A stretch of DNA of 35,068 nt from Schoenoplectus triqueter. Lineage: Eukaryota; Streptophyta; Magnoliopsida; Poales; Cyperaceae. The first letter of the stretch is position 1. Every line of letters begins with the position of its first letter. The DNA lies in assembly GCA_964058805.1 (NCBI GenBank), contig CAXKVV010001215.1, forward strand, positions 1 to 35,068. The letters are read 5' to 3'. Of this stretch, positions 1 to 9,485 are shown in pieces. The position numbers were made by a program, and so were the translations under genes. Under the pieces are notes generated by a model. That model saw only the letters and a program-made list of their open reading frames with translations. It ran no database searches and was not told where the DNA came from.

Positions 1-429
1 AAAATAAATATAAAGACGAAAAGAAAACTAATCTTGGAGATCAAATAGAGGTGTTGAAGCAACTGATGCGTGGATGATGTATATGAGCATGATAGTTGAA
101 CGGTTACAATAAAAAAACTTTTAGAAAACACCAAAGTTATTCCAGTTGGTTTCATTCTCCCACAAAGCATGATAAGTGTAATCTCTCGGGTGAGTAACTT
201 AGACTCTCACTTATAGCATGTTTGTATGGAAGGACACGTTATACATTTTATACGTTGAATTTTAACGTGTATCTATGTCCCACGATACTCTTAATTTACT
301 CAAATTTAATCATACACACAAAGCATAAAAATCTTATTTTCATATATTATTCGAATAAATATGAAAAATACCATCTTTAAATTTACAGATTAAATTATTA
401 ACGACAGTTGTCTTGAAACCTATCTTAAC

Positions 430-651
430 AGTTAAACTAAGAATATGACATGCACATTTTTAGTGAAATATCCTACCATTCATAATTAGGTTTAGTGCAC
501 GTGTAAAATAATTAATAAATTTAATATTATTGCTTACATTATCAAAAGAAATTAAAAATATTTTGTTCTCTAAATCTCTTTTTAAATTATACTCATGCAA
601 TACAATTATAATAGATTGGTAAATAATTTGTGCGGTGTGAGGATAATCCAT
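430..651 (-). pseudogene. hAT-family transposase fragment (decayed)
   Basis: Reading the minus strand from 651 down, an open stretch of 63 residues contains an EYNL motif followed by KIFLISFDN and then NLIMNGRIFH. This order is typical of plant hAT transposases of the RICESLEEPER/DAYSLEEPER type. A stop codon at 460-462 interrupts it. In the same frame just past the stop the sequence reads KCACHILSLTV, which matches the conserved C-x-C-H-I-L-N-L segment of that family. Further stops follow towards base 1, where a W-N-N-F-G-V-F then stop then K-F-F-Y stretch (about 100-145) may be another conserved block. The gene is therefore broken and cannot make a full transposase. It is the coding part of a larger element whose promoter lies near 2500, and its end is outside the window. 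Family assignment rests on recognised motifs, not on a search. Confidence 0.75.
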
Positions 652-1639
652 GATTCGAAAATTTAAGACTCCTTTATGAAAAATTCAATCTTGATCAATA
701 TAATAGACAACAACACAAGTATAACTAAGAATATATTTATTGGCGGTTCATTTATCAAATGTAATTGATATTTTATTTGTTGCAACTGCAAACATGGCCA
801 ATAATTCTTTTTTTTTCGTTCGACATACTATTTTTTTTTACTCGGATATCATTTTGTTATGATAAAATTATTTGTATAATGGTTGACCACAACCTCTAAT
901 TATCAATCAGAAAAAATATGTATAATATGCCATCCTTATTGGTTGTTCCTTGTTGGCTATGTATCGAGTAAACTCAATATTTTTTTCATCATATTTGATA
1001 AGTATTCTAGTACAGTCCTAGGTGAAGCAACTTTGTACCATATGAATATCGGGTCTTTCTTGGGGGTCTTCATTTTTGCTATGTGTTTATCAGCATATTT
1101 TTTAAATTGACTTAAACTATTTTTTTATTACATAATTGTATAAAATTTTATAATTATTAACCTTACATCGTGCACTTATTAGAACACCGTCAGGACCTAA
1201 AATTTGTTCGTAATAGCGCTACTAAGGTGCATCATAAGTTGGGGAGCTCTCTTCCTTCTCTTGTCAGTTCCAGATTTGACCGGTGATTCTGGAACACTTG
1301 AGTTGGATGTTGGTGTGGAACATTCTGCACTCGTTGGATGTAGCTGTGGAAGTCCAGCACTAGTTGTTGTATCAGTGTTATACTGGGAATTTGAGGGATA
1401 TGAGGTTGAACCTTGTCCGACACTAAAGGAAGTGATTTGCTGGTTCTAATTAAGATCAACCGGCGGTTGTGATGGATAATATTATTGTGGAATGTGTTGA
1501 TAATTTGGATGCAGCAGGTTAGGATTTTTTTTCATAGTACGAGTGCGGAGGGTTAGGAGTTTGATCACTTACATGTTCAGTAAATATTTCAACGCTCAAC
1601 CGATATGTAATTTCTTCGGCATGAGAGCAATTAGGAGAT

Positions 1640-2240
1640 CCTATTTGATATTGCTAAAAAAATATAATACTAAAAGAATTTAAAGAATGTACAAAATATA
1701 AAAAAGAACTAATTATAAAAAAACTAATTTAAAGAATGTACAAAAGAAATTAAAAAAACTAATTATAAAAAAAATAAAGAATATAACAAAAACTAATTAA
1801 AATAAACTAAAGATAAAAAAAATAAAAATGAACTAATTTAAAGAATGTACAAAAGAAATTAAAAATAATTAATTATAAAAAATAAAGAATATAACAAAAA
1901 ATAATTAAAATAAACAAATGATAAAAAAATAAATGGGAGATGCCATTTGATAAATCTAAAATAAAATATAACATTGAATGAATTTATAGAATGTACAAAA
2001 TATAAAAAGGAATTAATTATAAAAATAACAGGAACTAATTTAAAGAATGTACAAAAGAAATTAAAAGAAACTGATGATAGAAAATAAAGAATATAAATAA
2101 ATATTTAAAAGAAACTAATTATAAAAAAATAACATAAACTAATTAAAAGATATTAATTATAAAGAAATAATGTGACATAAACTAATTAATGAAACTAATG
2201 ATAATAAAATAAAGAATATAACAAAATATAATTAACCTTT
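1640..2240. repeat. A-rich degenerate tandem repeats
   Basis: The word AAAGAATGTACAAAA or a close variant recurs near 1682, 1731, 1839, 1985 and 2042. Between these are runs of CTAATTATAAAAA and AAAGAATATAACAAAA. The spacing suggests a decayed repeat of about 50 and 110 bp. It lies inside the presumed 5' intron or leader of the hAT gene. Confidence 0.6.
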
Positions 2241-2500
2241 TTTTATTGGAATCAAAATATTTTTGAAATGTTTAACACCATTCCTTTTTTTGGCTTGATT
2301 TTATATGGATTCATAAATTGACAATAATAAATAAATAACAATAATATAAATATTTGTGATTTTTTTTTCTAAATAATGCAACTAGAATTAGAGAATTTGC
2401 TAATATTTAATGAATTAACGAGAGAGAGAGAGTTTGGTTTGGAGAAGTGAGAAGAGAGAGAGTTTGATTTTGTGTGAGGATATGGGATGAAATGTTGTGA

Positions 2501-2508
2501 TATTTATA
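2501..2508 (-). promoter_or_regulatory. TATA box of the hAT transposase gene
   Basis: The minus strand reads TATAAATA here. It is followed, in transcription direction, by a CT-rich leader of repeated CTCTCT words. Spacing and order fit the transposase promoter. The downstream gene is dead, so activity is doubtful. Confidence 0.5.
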
Positions 2509-2865
2509 GGAAAAATTTTAAAGGATGATTTTTTTTATTATTTTTATTATTTTTAATTTATCCAGGTTTATCGGGTATTAGGTCGGGTCTGCACGGGTAA
2601 AGGGTACGTGTCGGGGAGGGTTATTCCCGGGTTTCTCAGGACGGGTCGGATTAGGACGGGGGCGGGTCGGGTTTGCACGAGTCCAACGGTTCAAGGCGGG
2701 TGTAAGGCAAGTCTGGTCCAAGACGGGTTTTTTCAAAAAATTTGCCCACACCTGTTCTAAACCCGTCGTTCTAACAGGTACGAGTTTGACCACGGGGTGG
2801 GTTGGGTCGGGTCGCTGAGGTGGGTCCAGCGGGTCAGGTCCTGTCGGATTATTTTATAACAATAG

Positions 2866-3415
2866 GCTCAATATATTATAGAAATGAGAGACTTCCTCTC
2901 AAGAAGGAAGGTAACAAATGCATTTTTCTTTATCAGTCAAATTTTCTCTCTTTCTTGCAGCAAGATTTCCCTTTCTGGCTTTATCTATGGTCAAACAATG
3001 TTGATTTGCTGATAATGTGATCCGAGCATATCGTGCTAGTTACTATTTTAGTGCTAAATTAAATAACTGAAGAAAAACAATCCACAGTTTCTATTCAATG
3101 CATTCATAGATAAATCAAAAGACCCTTGGGGAAACACGATCAAAGTCAGAAAAGAACAATGTATGATAAAAAAACTATTAAATAATATTGCAGAAAAGCA
3201 CATACGCAACGATTGACATGCATGAAGGCTGATAGATGCTATTGGGCTAGATTCTTTGAAGATTTTTGGGTTTCTGATGGGCCAGATTCAAGATTTTTGG
3301 TTCTTCTTACAGCATTATGAGTGCGACAACATATATATGCTGAGACCACAACTAGGAATTTCAGAGAGATCCATTAAAGAATTCAGATAACTCGTTTCCA
3401 GTTCCCTCATCTTTT
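2866..3415. other. intergenic, no convincing gene
   Basis: This stretch lies between the hAT end and the start of OMT homology. A pyrimidine tract with TTTCTTGCAG at about 2951-2961 precedes a short open stretch ending in TGA near 3019. It looks like a 3' terminal exon but is too short to identify. Nothing else is recognisable. There is no homology here to the regions upstream of OMT copies B and C. Confidence 0.5.
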
Positions 3416-3731
3416 TTAACAAGATGTTTAATGATGCTATGAGAAACAGCAGTTTCTTGTTCAAAGATGCTATTATAGAAAATGATGATGATATTTTCAA
3501 AGAAATAAGAGTCCGTTGTTGATGTAGGAGGTGGCAGTGGTGCAATGGCACAACTTATTGCAGAGATTTTCCTTCATGTCGAGTGAACCGTATTGGATCT
3601 GCCCCATGTTGTAGCTGAAGCTCCGAATGGAGTTGTGAAGTTTGTTTCAGGTGACATGTTCAATTATATTCCTCCAGCAAATTCAGTTCTTCTTAAGGTA
3701 AGAAATAATCATTCTTATACTTAACTACACT

Positions 3732-3735
<4 letters not shown>

Positions 3736-3772
<37 letters not shown>
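3736..3772. repeat. (AT)n microsatellite in pseudogene intron
   Basis: A near-perfect run of alternating A and T directly abuts the foldback element. Copies B and C have only a short TGTATATATTG at this point, so the run expanded or was created in copy A. Confidence 0.85.
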
Positions 3773-3773
<1 letters not shown>

Positions 3774-3774
<1 letters not shown>

Positions 3775-4163
3775 CGTGAGCTTAAGCTCACGGAGGCTTT
3801 CTGTGAGCTTAACTCAAAAAACACATTAAATGATCTTAAAATTTTAATTTATCATTCTCATTAAATTCTTTATATGAAAATCTCATGGGATGCAAAAATT
3901 TGGAGCGTTTTGAGCTTTTTAAGTCACCGTTTTTAATTTTTGAAAATCAGCTCTAAAAATAATAATAATATATTCAATACTTGAACATCATTTTTAAAAA
4001 TTAAAAACAGCGACTTAAAAAGCTCAAAACGCTCCAAATTTTAGCATCCCATGAGATTTTCATATAAAGAATTTAATGAAAATGATAAATTAAAATTTCG
4101 AGATGATTTAATATATTTTTTGAGTTAAGCTCACGGAAGGCCTCCGTGAGCTTAAGCTCACGC
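3774..4163. mobile_element. 390-bp foldback MITE with TA target site
   Basis: The two halves are near-complete reverse complements over about 170 bp each, with a loop of roughly 50 bp around 3950-4000. The outer end is itself palindromic, GCGTGAGCTTAAGCTCACGC, complete at the right end and 18 of 20 at the left. TA dinucleotides flank both ends (3772-3773, 4164-4165), consistent with a Tc1/mariner (Stowaway-like) target duplication, although the adjoining AT run makes this less decisive. It is absent from the introns of copies B and C. It encodes no protein. A transcript through it would fold into a long hairpin. Confidence 0.85.
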
Positions 4164-4519
4164 TATCTCCACTCTCTCTCTATATATATATATATTGAGT
4201 ACTAGAATAGCTTACTGTTTGATTGTTTTAGTGGATTTTGCATGATTGGAGCAATGAAGATTGTATTAAGATATTGCGGAAGTGCAAGGATGCAATTCCC
4301 TCAAGAGAAGCCGGTGGCAAGGTCATAGTTTTGGAAGCAGTCGTTGGATCTATATCAAGTGAACCGCAACTATTGCGTGATATGTTGATGTTGACAGTAA
4401 TTGCGGGAGAAAAGCGAGATGAGAATGAGTAGAAGGAATTATTCATTGAAGCCGGATTTAGATCTTACAAGATTTCCCATACTGTCGGATTTATGTCGGT
4501 CATTGAGATCTTCCCATAA

Positions 4520-5208
4520 GTACTTATCCTTCTTGTTCAGATCTTTGTTGCGTTTGAATTCGTTTACTTTTACTCAAATGCATGTTAGTTTATCAATCTA
4601 TGGAATTGTTAAAAATTTATTGCTGCAAATGATAGATCCATTGTTTGAAATTATTAAAAATTTACTCAAATGCATGAAAAACACAGAGTTGTCCTCTTAT
4701 CCTCCACAATATCGTTCATGCTTGTACTACTTAATTTGAGAATATTGCAGTCAAGCATACAAATAGCACACTAAGGGAATGAATTGTTCTAAAAAGAATA
4801 ATTATTGCCTACAGAGTACAGAAAAATGGAAAGCACATAAATCTTGCTCTTAATTTAAGGGAATGAGAAATTAAAAAGTTCAAGGAATTATAATTTTTTC
4901 ACAGCCCCTGTTCATGTGTCTTCAAATTTCCGTTGTTCGTATGCTTCATACAAGCTATGCTTTACACCTTTAAAGCAAATTCATCTTTTTCCTTCTTTTT
5001 GAAGTCCCTTTCCATTACCAGCCATTTCCTTGAGAAGATGATGGGCGTCTACAATGTTGAATAGCTCTGAAAAAACACGAGGACATAACAATTAGGAATG
5101 ACAACTGTTCAAAAGCAACAACATTCATGTGAAACAAAAAAAGTTGCTAGGGGATTTTTTCTTATACTTCTGATTTCCGAGCAAGAGCGGAGCTATACAT
5201 TTGAATAT
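4520..5208. repeat. OMT downstream flank, duplicated unit (copy A)
   Basis: This follows the pseudogene stop and is closely similar to 10639-11332 and 17454-18158. All three share the same 3' flank with small indels. The first part would be 3' UTR. Homology to copy C's flank ends at GAGCTATACA-TTGAATAT, which marks the duplication junction. Confidence 0.85.
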
Positions 5209-5400
5209 GAGAGAGATGGTTGACAATGGGTTATTTTGACAATCTTGATAATGGACCTCAAAATAAATACAAACAAATTTTAAAAATAAAAAAAGTTTAT
5301 AGTGTGTTATTCTATCTATGGATTGAGGGTCATTCAAATTTCATTATCGTTTGATAGTCTATCAAACATCGTTAAATTGGAACCGTTGTAAATTGCATAA
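5209..5400. mobile_element. partial MITE-like segment
   Basis: The words GACAATGGGTTATTTTGACAATCTTGATAATGGA and the following A-rich stretch resemble the left half of the complete foldback MITE at 7457-7837. The right half is missing. The segment starts at the duplication junction, and its counterpart is 11333-11545. Confidence 0.55.
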
Positions 5401-5498
5401 AAAATTTGAGGGGAGCAGCAGTACTGTAGCAATGACGCGTGAGACGAAGGAGCTGCCAGAGGCCCGAGATGAGCAAGCCGCCGGTGGCTTTGATACCA

Positions 5499-5711
5499 TG
5501 TTAAGAAGAGAGATGATTTGAATAAAATTAGTGTTAGCCTCTAATTAAGAGGTTGTCCCTTTATATATTAACTATGATAGAATTACAAATAGGAAACTAT
5601 TAATTAGAGAATCACCATTTGATTTCTCCAACTAATATTGATTGATTTCTCTAATTAATACTAATTGATTTTTTCTATATTCAACAAACTAATATATATT
5701 TTTTCTCAACA
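5499..5711 (-). mobile_element. copia-type LTR with primer-binding site, truncated element
   Basis: On the minus strand this 213-bp segment starts TGTTGAG and ends TTAACA, the expected TG...CA ends of an LTR. The next bases (5498-5486) read TGGTATCAAAGCC, the usual copia primer-binding site complementary to initiator methionine tRNA. Only about 90 bp of internal sequence follows before homology passes into the MITE-like segment, so the element is a stump without gag or pol. The same LTR is at 11634-11846. Copy C has none, as expected if it belongs to the upstream flank of the duplicated unit. Confidence 0.75.
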
Positions 5712-6289
5712 TATTTTTATAATCTCAAATATAAAAGGGTGAAGAATTCTCATGGATTGACTAATGGTTTAACAGTAAAAGAAAATTTTATATATTAAAT
5801 CAACATCTTAAAATTTTAACATAAAATTTAGACTATTATATAAAATTTAATAACTTGGGGACTGCTTGCAAAAGCAAAAAAATGGATTCTGAATCACTCG
5901 TGATCCTCTTTTGCGATGAGATAGAAACAAGATAAAAATAAATATGTTACATATACGAAAATCTGGTAAATTGCTAATGTTTATGTTAATAATTCTCAAC
6001 TGGAACTTGACAGTATGTAATTAATGAAAATGTTTTGGGTTAAAAAATAGAGAGACATATGCCGTCTAATAACATATGTGTAAAATTCAATGATTCGTTA
6101 TAATCCTAATTGAGCTGTATGAGCATGTAATTGTATGAGACATTGTAAGACTTGTTAATTAGGATACTCTTAAATCTTCATTGAAACTAAATGAAATAAT
6201 TTAACTACATTGAACTTGATGGGATTAAAGAGAAAATAATGAATTCAATTGAATAAGCAAAGATGAGTATTGGCTCGGAAAGCATCGAG
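5712..6289. other. OMT spacer 1, no gene
   Basis: AT-rich DNA with no plausible coding frame. It is nearly identical to 11847-12420 in spacer 2, so it belongs to the duplicated unit. Confidence 0.7.
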
Positions 6290-6497
6290 AAAGAGGGTTA
6301 TAATACTTCTGTGGACCTAGGTGTTCTAACTCTTCACCAAAGATAACCTATCTACTTTGAAAGAGAAGGGAAGGTTAACACAAATGCGCCAGATCAAATT
6401 TCATAATTATCCATAAAGATCTCAATCTGGGTTTTGAACCCACGAGTCCACGGCCTCCCACATAGAGTGTGTTTTCTTTTACCACTAGACCATAAAC
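6290..6497 (-). mobile_element. tRNA-derived SINE-like segment, copy 1
   Basis: On the minus strand there is a box A-like TGGTCTAGTGG (6492-6482) and a box B-like GGTTCAAAACC (6440-6430), about 42 bp apart. This is the internal RNA polymerase III promoter layout of tRNAs and tRNA-derived SINEs. The arms do not pair as a normal tRNA cloverleaf, so I do not call a tRNA gene. Its 3' limit near 6290 coincides with the edge of an indel between the two spacers. The end and tail are not certain. A second copy is at 13032-13243. Confidence 0.5.
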
Positions 6498-7447
6498 TTT
6501 TTCTTCAAACAGACTTGATATGTCCAATATGTTTTATTTGATGTGTCTGAATGCTTGTGCATTTGAACTAATCTGATATGAACTGAAACCAGACAATTAG
6601 ATGGTACAAATATATGACATTGTAAATGTGAGTTGAAAAATCCGAACACATCAGATGTGTGTACCAGACATAGTGAACTGTGTTAGGACAGCAACAACTC
6701 TAATATATTACAATAGTTCCATATGAATACATTATAAGTTATTTTAATTATAAACCTATAAGTTGCATTGTAAAATAACCGGTTACTAAGCTTTTTAGCT
6801 GACTCCATTTTATTTCTCTCTTTCGTTTATTTTATTTGTTGGCAATGTAGGTTGATTGTCCGTCAGATGGATGTAAAACATACTGATTTTATAGTATTTC
6901 GATCTGAAATAACGAAGAAAAAGTGAATTAGACAGGAGGGTTAGTTTTGTCACATATATATTATTAAATTTCAATGTTGATTTATTAAAAATAATTCATT
7001 CTATGAATAAATGATAAGTGAATTTTTAATGAATAAATATTTAAATTTATAGCATTGATGGGGAAATTTTTAATTAACCAAATTTCTATGGTTACATACC
7101 CAAGTTGCCCTTGATTAAATCAGGGGATACAAATTAAAAGAGGCAAATTGAGGTAAACCGGTGAGGCTTTTTTTTGTTGTTGCAAGAATCAAATGTGACT
7201 ACACAATACTTAATGCCTGTTGACAACGTTGAGAGCTTCAAAAAGGAAATAAAAATTAAATAGAAAAGAGAAAAAAATTATACTCTAACCTTGATAAATA
7301 TTTTTTAATTATATACTATTTAAAACTATAAATATGATTTTTGTTAATAAATATTAAAACATCATATTAGTGGTCTTAAGACTTTTAATGCTACATTTTA
7401 AGACACAAGATGATTGTCTATTTTTTTTATATATATAATGGAAGATA
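6498..7447. other. OMT spacer 1 continued, no gene
   Basis: AT-rich DNA matching 13244-14177 almost base for base. I see no coding frame or RNA gene. Confidence 0.65.
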
Positions 7448-7456
7448 TAAATAAAA

Positions 7457-7837
7457 GGGTTGGGATCACTAGATAATGGCCTATTTTAACAATCTTGACA
7501 ATGAATTTTGAAACAAATACTAAAAAATGTTAAAAATAAAAAACCTTATAAATATGCTCTTCTACTTATAGAATGATGGTGATTCAAATTTCATATAATT
7601 TTATTATCGCTTGCTACTCCATCAAGGACCATCAAAATTTTATACAATTTGCAACAATTATAATTTGACGGTCGTTGATGGACTATAAAATGATAATAAA
7701 ATTGTATGAAATTTGAATCATCATCAATCTATAAGTAAAAAAAATATATCAATAAAGTTTTTTTTAGATTTTTTGTATTTATTTAAAAATTCATTGTCAA
7801 AATTGTCAATATAACCATTGTCAAGTGATCCCTTCCC
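7457..7837. mobile_element. 381-bp foldback MITE with 9-bp target duplication (copy 1)
   Basis: The ends are GGGTTGGGATCACT and the reverse complement of GGGAAGGGATCACT. Most of the element is an imperfect inverted repeat, including ATTCAAATTTCATA on the left and TATGAAATTTGAAT on the right. It is flanked by a perfect 9-bp repeat, TAAATAAAA (7448-7456 and 7838-7846). A 9-bp duplication suggests a Mutator-like (MULE) non-autonomous element. No coding capacity. The same insertion is present at 14187-14567, so it predates the duplication of the spacer. Confidence 0.85.
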
Positions 7838-7846
7838 TAAATAAAA

Positions 7847-9337
7847 TATGATAAAACTTAATAATTGTATGGTTTATATTAAAAGATATTAATATTTTAT
7901 TTATAAAATCTTAAGATATAAAGAATATGAACTACATTAAAACATAACTTTAGGTAAATGCTATTAATAATTCATATATGAGTTGTTAAAGACTTGAAAC
8001 ATTAGATATAAAAAATTTATGTAAATAATATTCAGCAAATATTTGAGATTTTATATCTTTCGAAACTAAAAAATGACTTGTAACATTAAATAATAAGACA
8101 TCATATGCCAATTTTAAACCTTTTAAATATTAGATATTAAAACTTTGAATATGTTCTATAGGTGGTCCGGAGACGATCCAGAAGATGATCAATATATTTT
8201 CAGTTGAGGGGTAAAGATTGGAGTGCAAAATTAGAGTACAATTAGTCGGTTCCAATAAAAAAAAGCTTGTAATTTGTGGGCAAGCTAACTACAAGGACCC
8301 TTTGCTAATTTAATTGATTAAAATTAACTGCAAACTCATTATATCATATGTGATGAATCTGTTATCACAATATCTAAGGACAACGCTGAGGAGTCTCAAT
8401 CGGTCGTTATCGTGCTGGCAGATATTTCTGGTAAGGGAACAAAAATAAGTTTAATGTGCTGAATTATCGTATGGCTGACATATTTTCTGGTGCACCATCT
8501 TTTTTGTAAGAATAAAAAGCGGTGGGCCAGTTTTTTTCTTTAATAATTTTTGGTACATCTTAGTAATAATTGATGATCAATTTTTCAGCGTTTTTTATAA
8601 CAATTATTCAAATAATTTTAATTTTAATAATAAGAGTGATAAAATCAAATTATTAAGAATATTAATGACAGCGCGTTACTGGAAGTGGCGTTGTGTAAAC
8701 ACGTCAGTCCGATTGACAATAAGCATCGTGCTCTCCCAACAGGTTCTCCGTGCAGCGAGTCCCTCAATTTGCTCTTTTTTTTTTATTTATATAGCAGGAA
8801 GGCCTACTATATAATGCCATTAATTAATCAAATAGAAAAAGAGTTCACACTGTGGATGTGTGAAAAAGAACGATATCCCAGATACAATTTGCTCTTAATA
8901 TCGTGACGGCCGCGAAGTTTTCTCTGGGACACGATCTTAATTTGTTTGAATCGGATATTAACACTCTCTACTCATTTTGACTTTTCAGGGGTCATTTTTT
9001 TTAATTCATATAGATTTAATTAGATAATTGGGGTCGTGTCAATCCCATATAGATTGTGACGGCGGATATTGTGAATTCCTTCTATTGAAACATTTTTTAA
9101 CATTGTGATGTGCACATTAAAAACAATAAAACTAAAAAATGTGCATGAAATAAGTATTCATTATATAATTATAGTTTAATTGTATTTAAATATTTTAAAA
9201 TCGGGTTAAGTCGGGTTTCAGATTGACGTCTTGAGTTTTGAGTCATTTAGATTGGATCGAATTTTGGATGGTTCGGACTCAAGTCGGATCAGGTTTCAGA
9301 CACTTTAATCTCGGATTGTCCATATTTCATATGATCT
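7847..9337. other. OMT spacer 1 and distal promoter of copy B
   Basis: AT-rich. Nearly identical to 14577-16153 apart from small indels and a 117-bp rearrangement in spacer 2. The last part must contain upstream control sequences of OMT copy B. A short open stretch at 8685-8906 is conserved only as DNA and is not a gene. Confidence 0.65.
9224..9230 (+). promoter_or_regulatory. TGACGTC motif in OMT-B promoter
   Basis: The sequence ATTGACGTC joins a W-box core (TTGAC, WRKY factors) to a C-box/as-1 type TGACGTC (bZIP TGA factors), 114 bp before the TATA box. It is preserved in copy C at 16040-16046. Binding is inferred from known motif classes only. Confidence 0.4.
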
Positions 9338-9345
9338 TATATAAA
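9338..9345 (+). promoter_or_regulatory. TATA box of OMT copy B
   Basis: TATATAAA lies 148 bp before the ATG at 9486. Expected initiation about 30 bp downstream gives a leader of roughly 115 nt and would exclude the upstream in-frame ATG at 9363. Confidence 0.75.
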
Positions 9346-9485
9346 CGAACAGACGCTTGATTATGTTGTCAACTCATAAAACTCATGAGAACCACTTAAA
9401 CATTTTTGTTTACAAAAGCTTCTCTCTTATTTTTCGTCTTTTGTTATCCGTCTCAACCGATTTATACTCTATTGTTGTTGAAACA

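Larger units (their letters stand above)
1..2865 (-). mobile_element. degenerate hAT-type transposon, left end outside window
   Basis: The minus-strand order is a GC-rich terminal zone full of GGGTCGGG-like words (2573-2860), a TATA box (2501-2508), a CT-rich leader (about 2400-2470), an A-rich repeated stretch (1640-2240), a Gln/Pro/His/Ser-rich unbroken frame (1459-1232) of the kind that precedes the zinc finger in hAT proteins, and the transposase fragment near 650-430. This matches the layout of autonomous plant hAT elements. I could not define a clean terminal inverted repeat or target duplication, so the right boundary is approximate and the left end is not in the window. Confidence 0.55.
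3416..4519 (+). pseudogene. O-methyltransferase pseudogene (copy A)
   Basis: Homology to OMT copies B and C begins abruptly at codon 159 of their reading frame, so the N-terminal dimerisation and substrate half is missing. The remaining exon 1 (3416-3697) has an extra A in the stretch matching KGIES, about 3505, which shifts the frame. It also has a TGC-to-TGA stop in the segment that reads ECTVLDLPH in the intact copies, near 3585. Exon 2 (4232-4519) lacks 12 bp (four codons) in the GSTSAMIS region and has TGG changed to TAG in the NEWKELF segment, near 4430. Splice sites are still GT and AG, but the intron is 534 bp rather than 100 because a TA microsatellite and a foldback transposon sit in it. 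No functional methyltransferase can be made. It is the first of three tandem copies. Confidence 0.93.

Noticed and set aside
1204..1449. Plus-strand 81-residue open frame
   Set aside because: It lies opposite the presumed N-terminal part of the minus-strand hAT gene and has no family resemblance.
2578..2793. Pro/Arg/Thr-rich minus-strand frame
   Set aside because: Produced by the GGGTCGGG-type terminal repeats of the hAT element.
6425..6495. tRNA gene on the minus strand
   Set aside because: Box A and B motifs are present, but the acceptor and anticodon arms do not pair into a normal cloverleaf and the variable part is out of shape. A SINE-like origin fits better.
8685..8906. Open frame shared by both OMT spacers (counterpart 15517-15750)
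   Set aside because: The two versions differ by frame-changing indels near the start and resemble no family. Conservation is explained by the recent DNA duplication.
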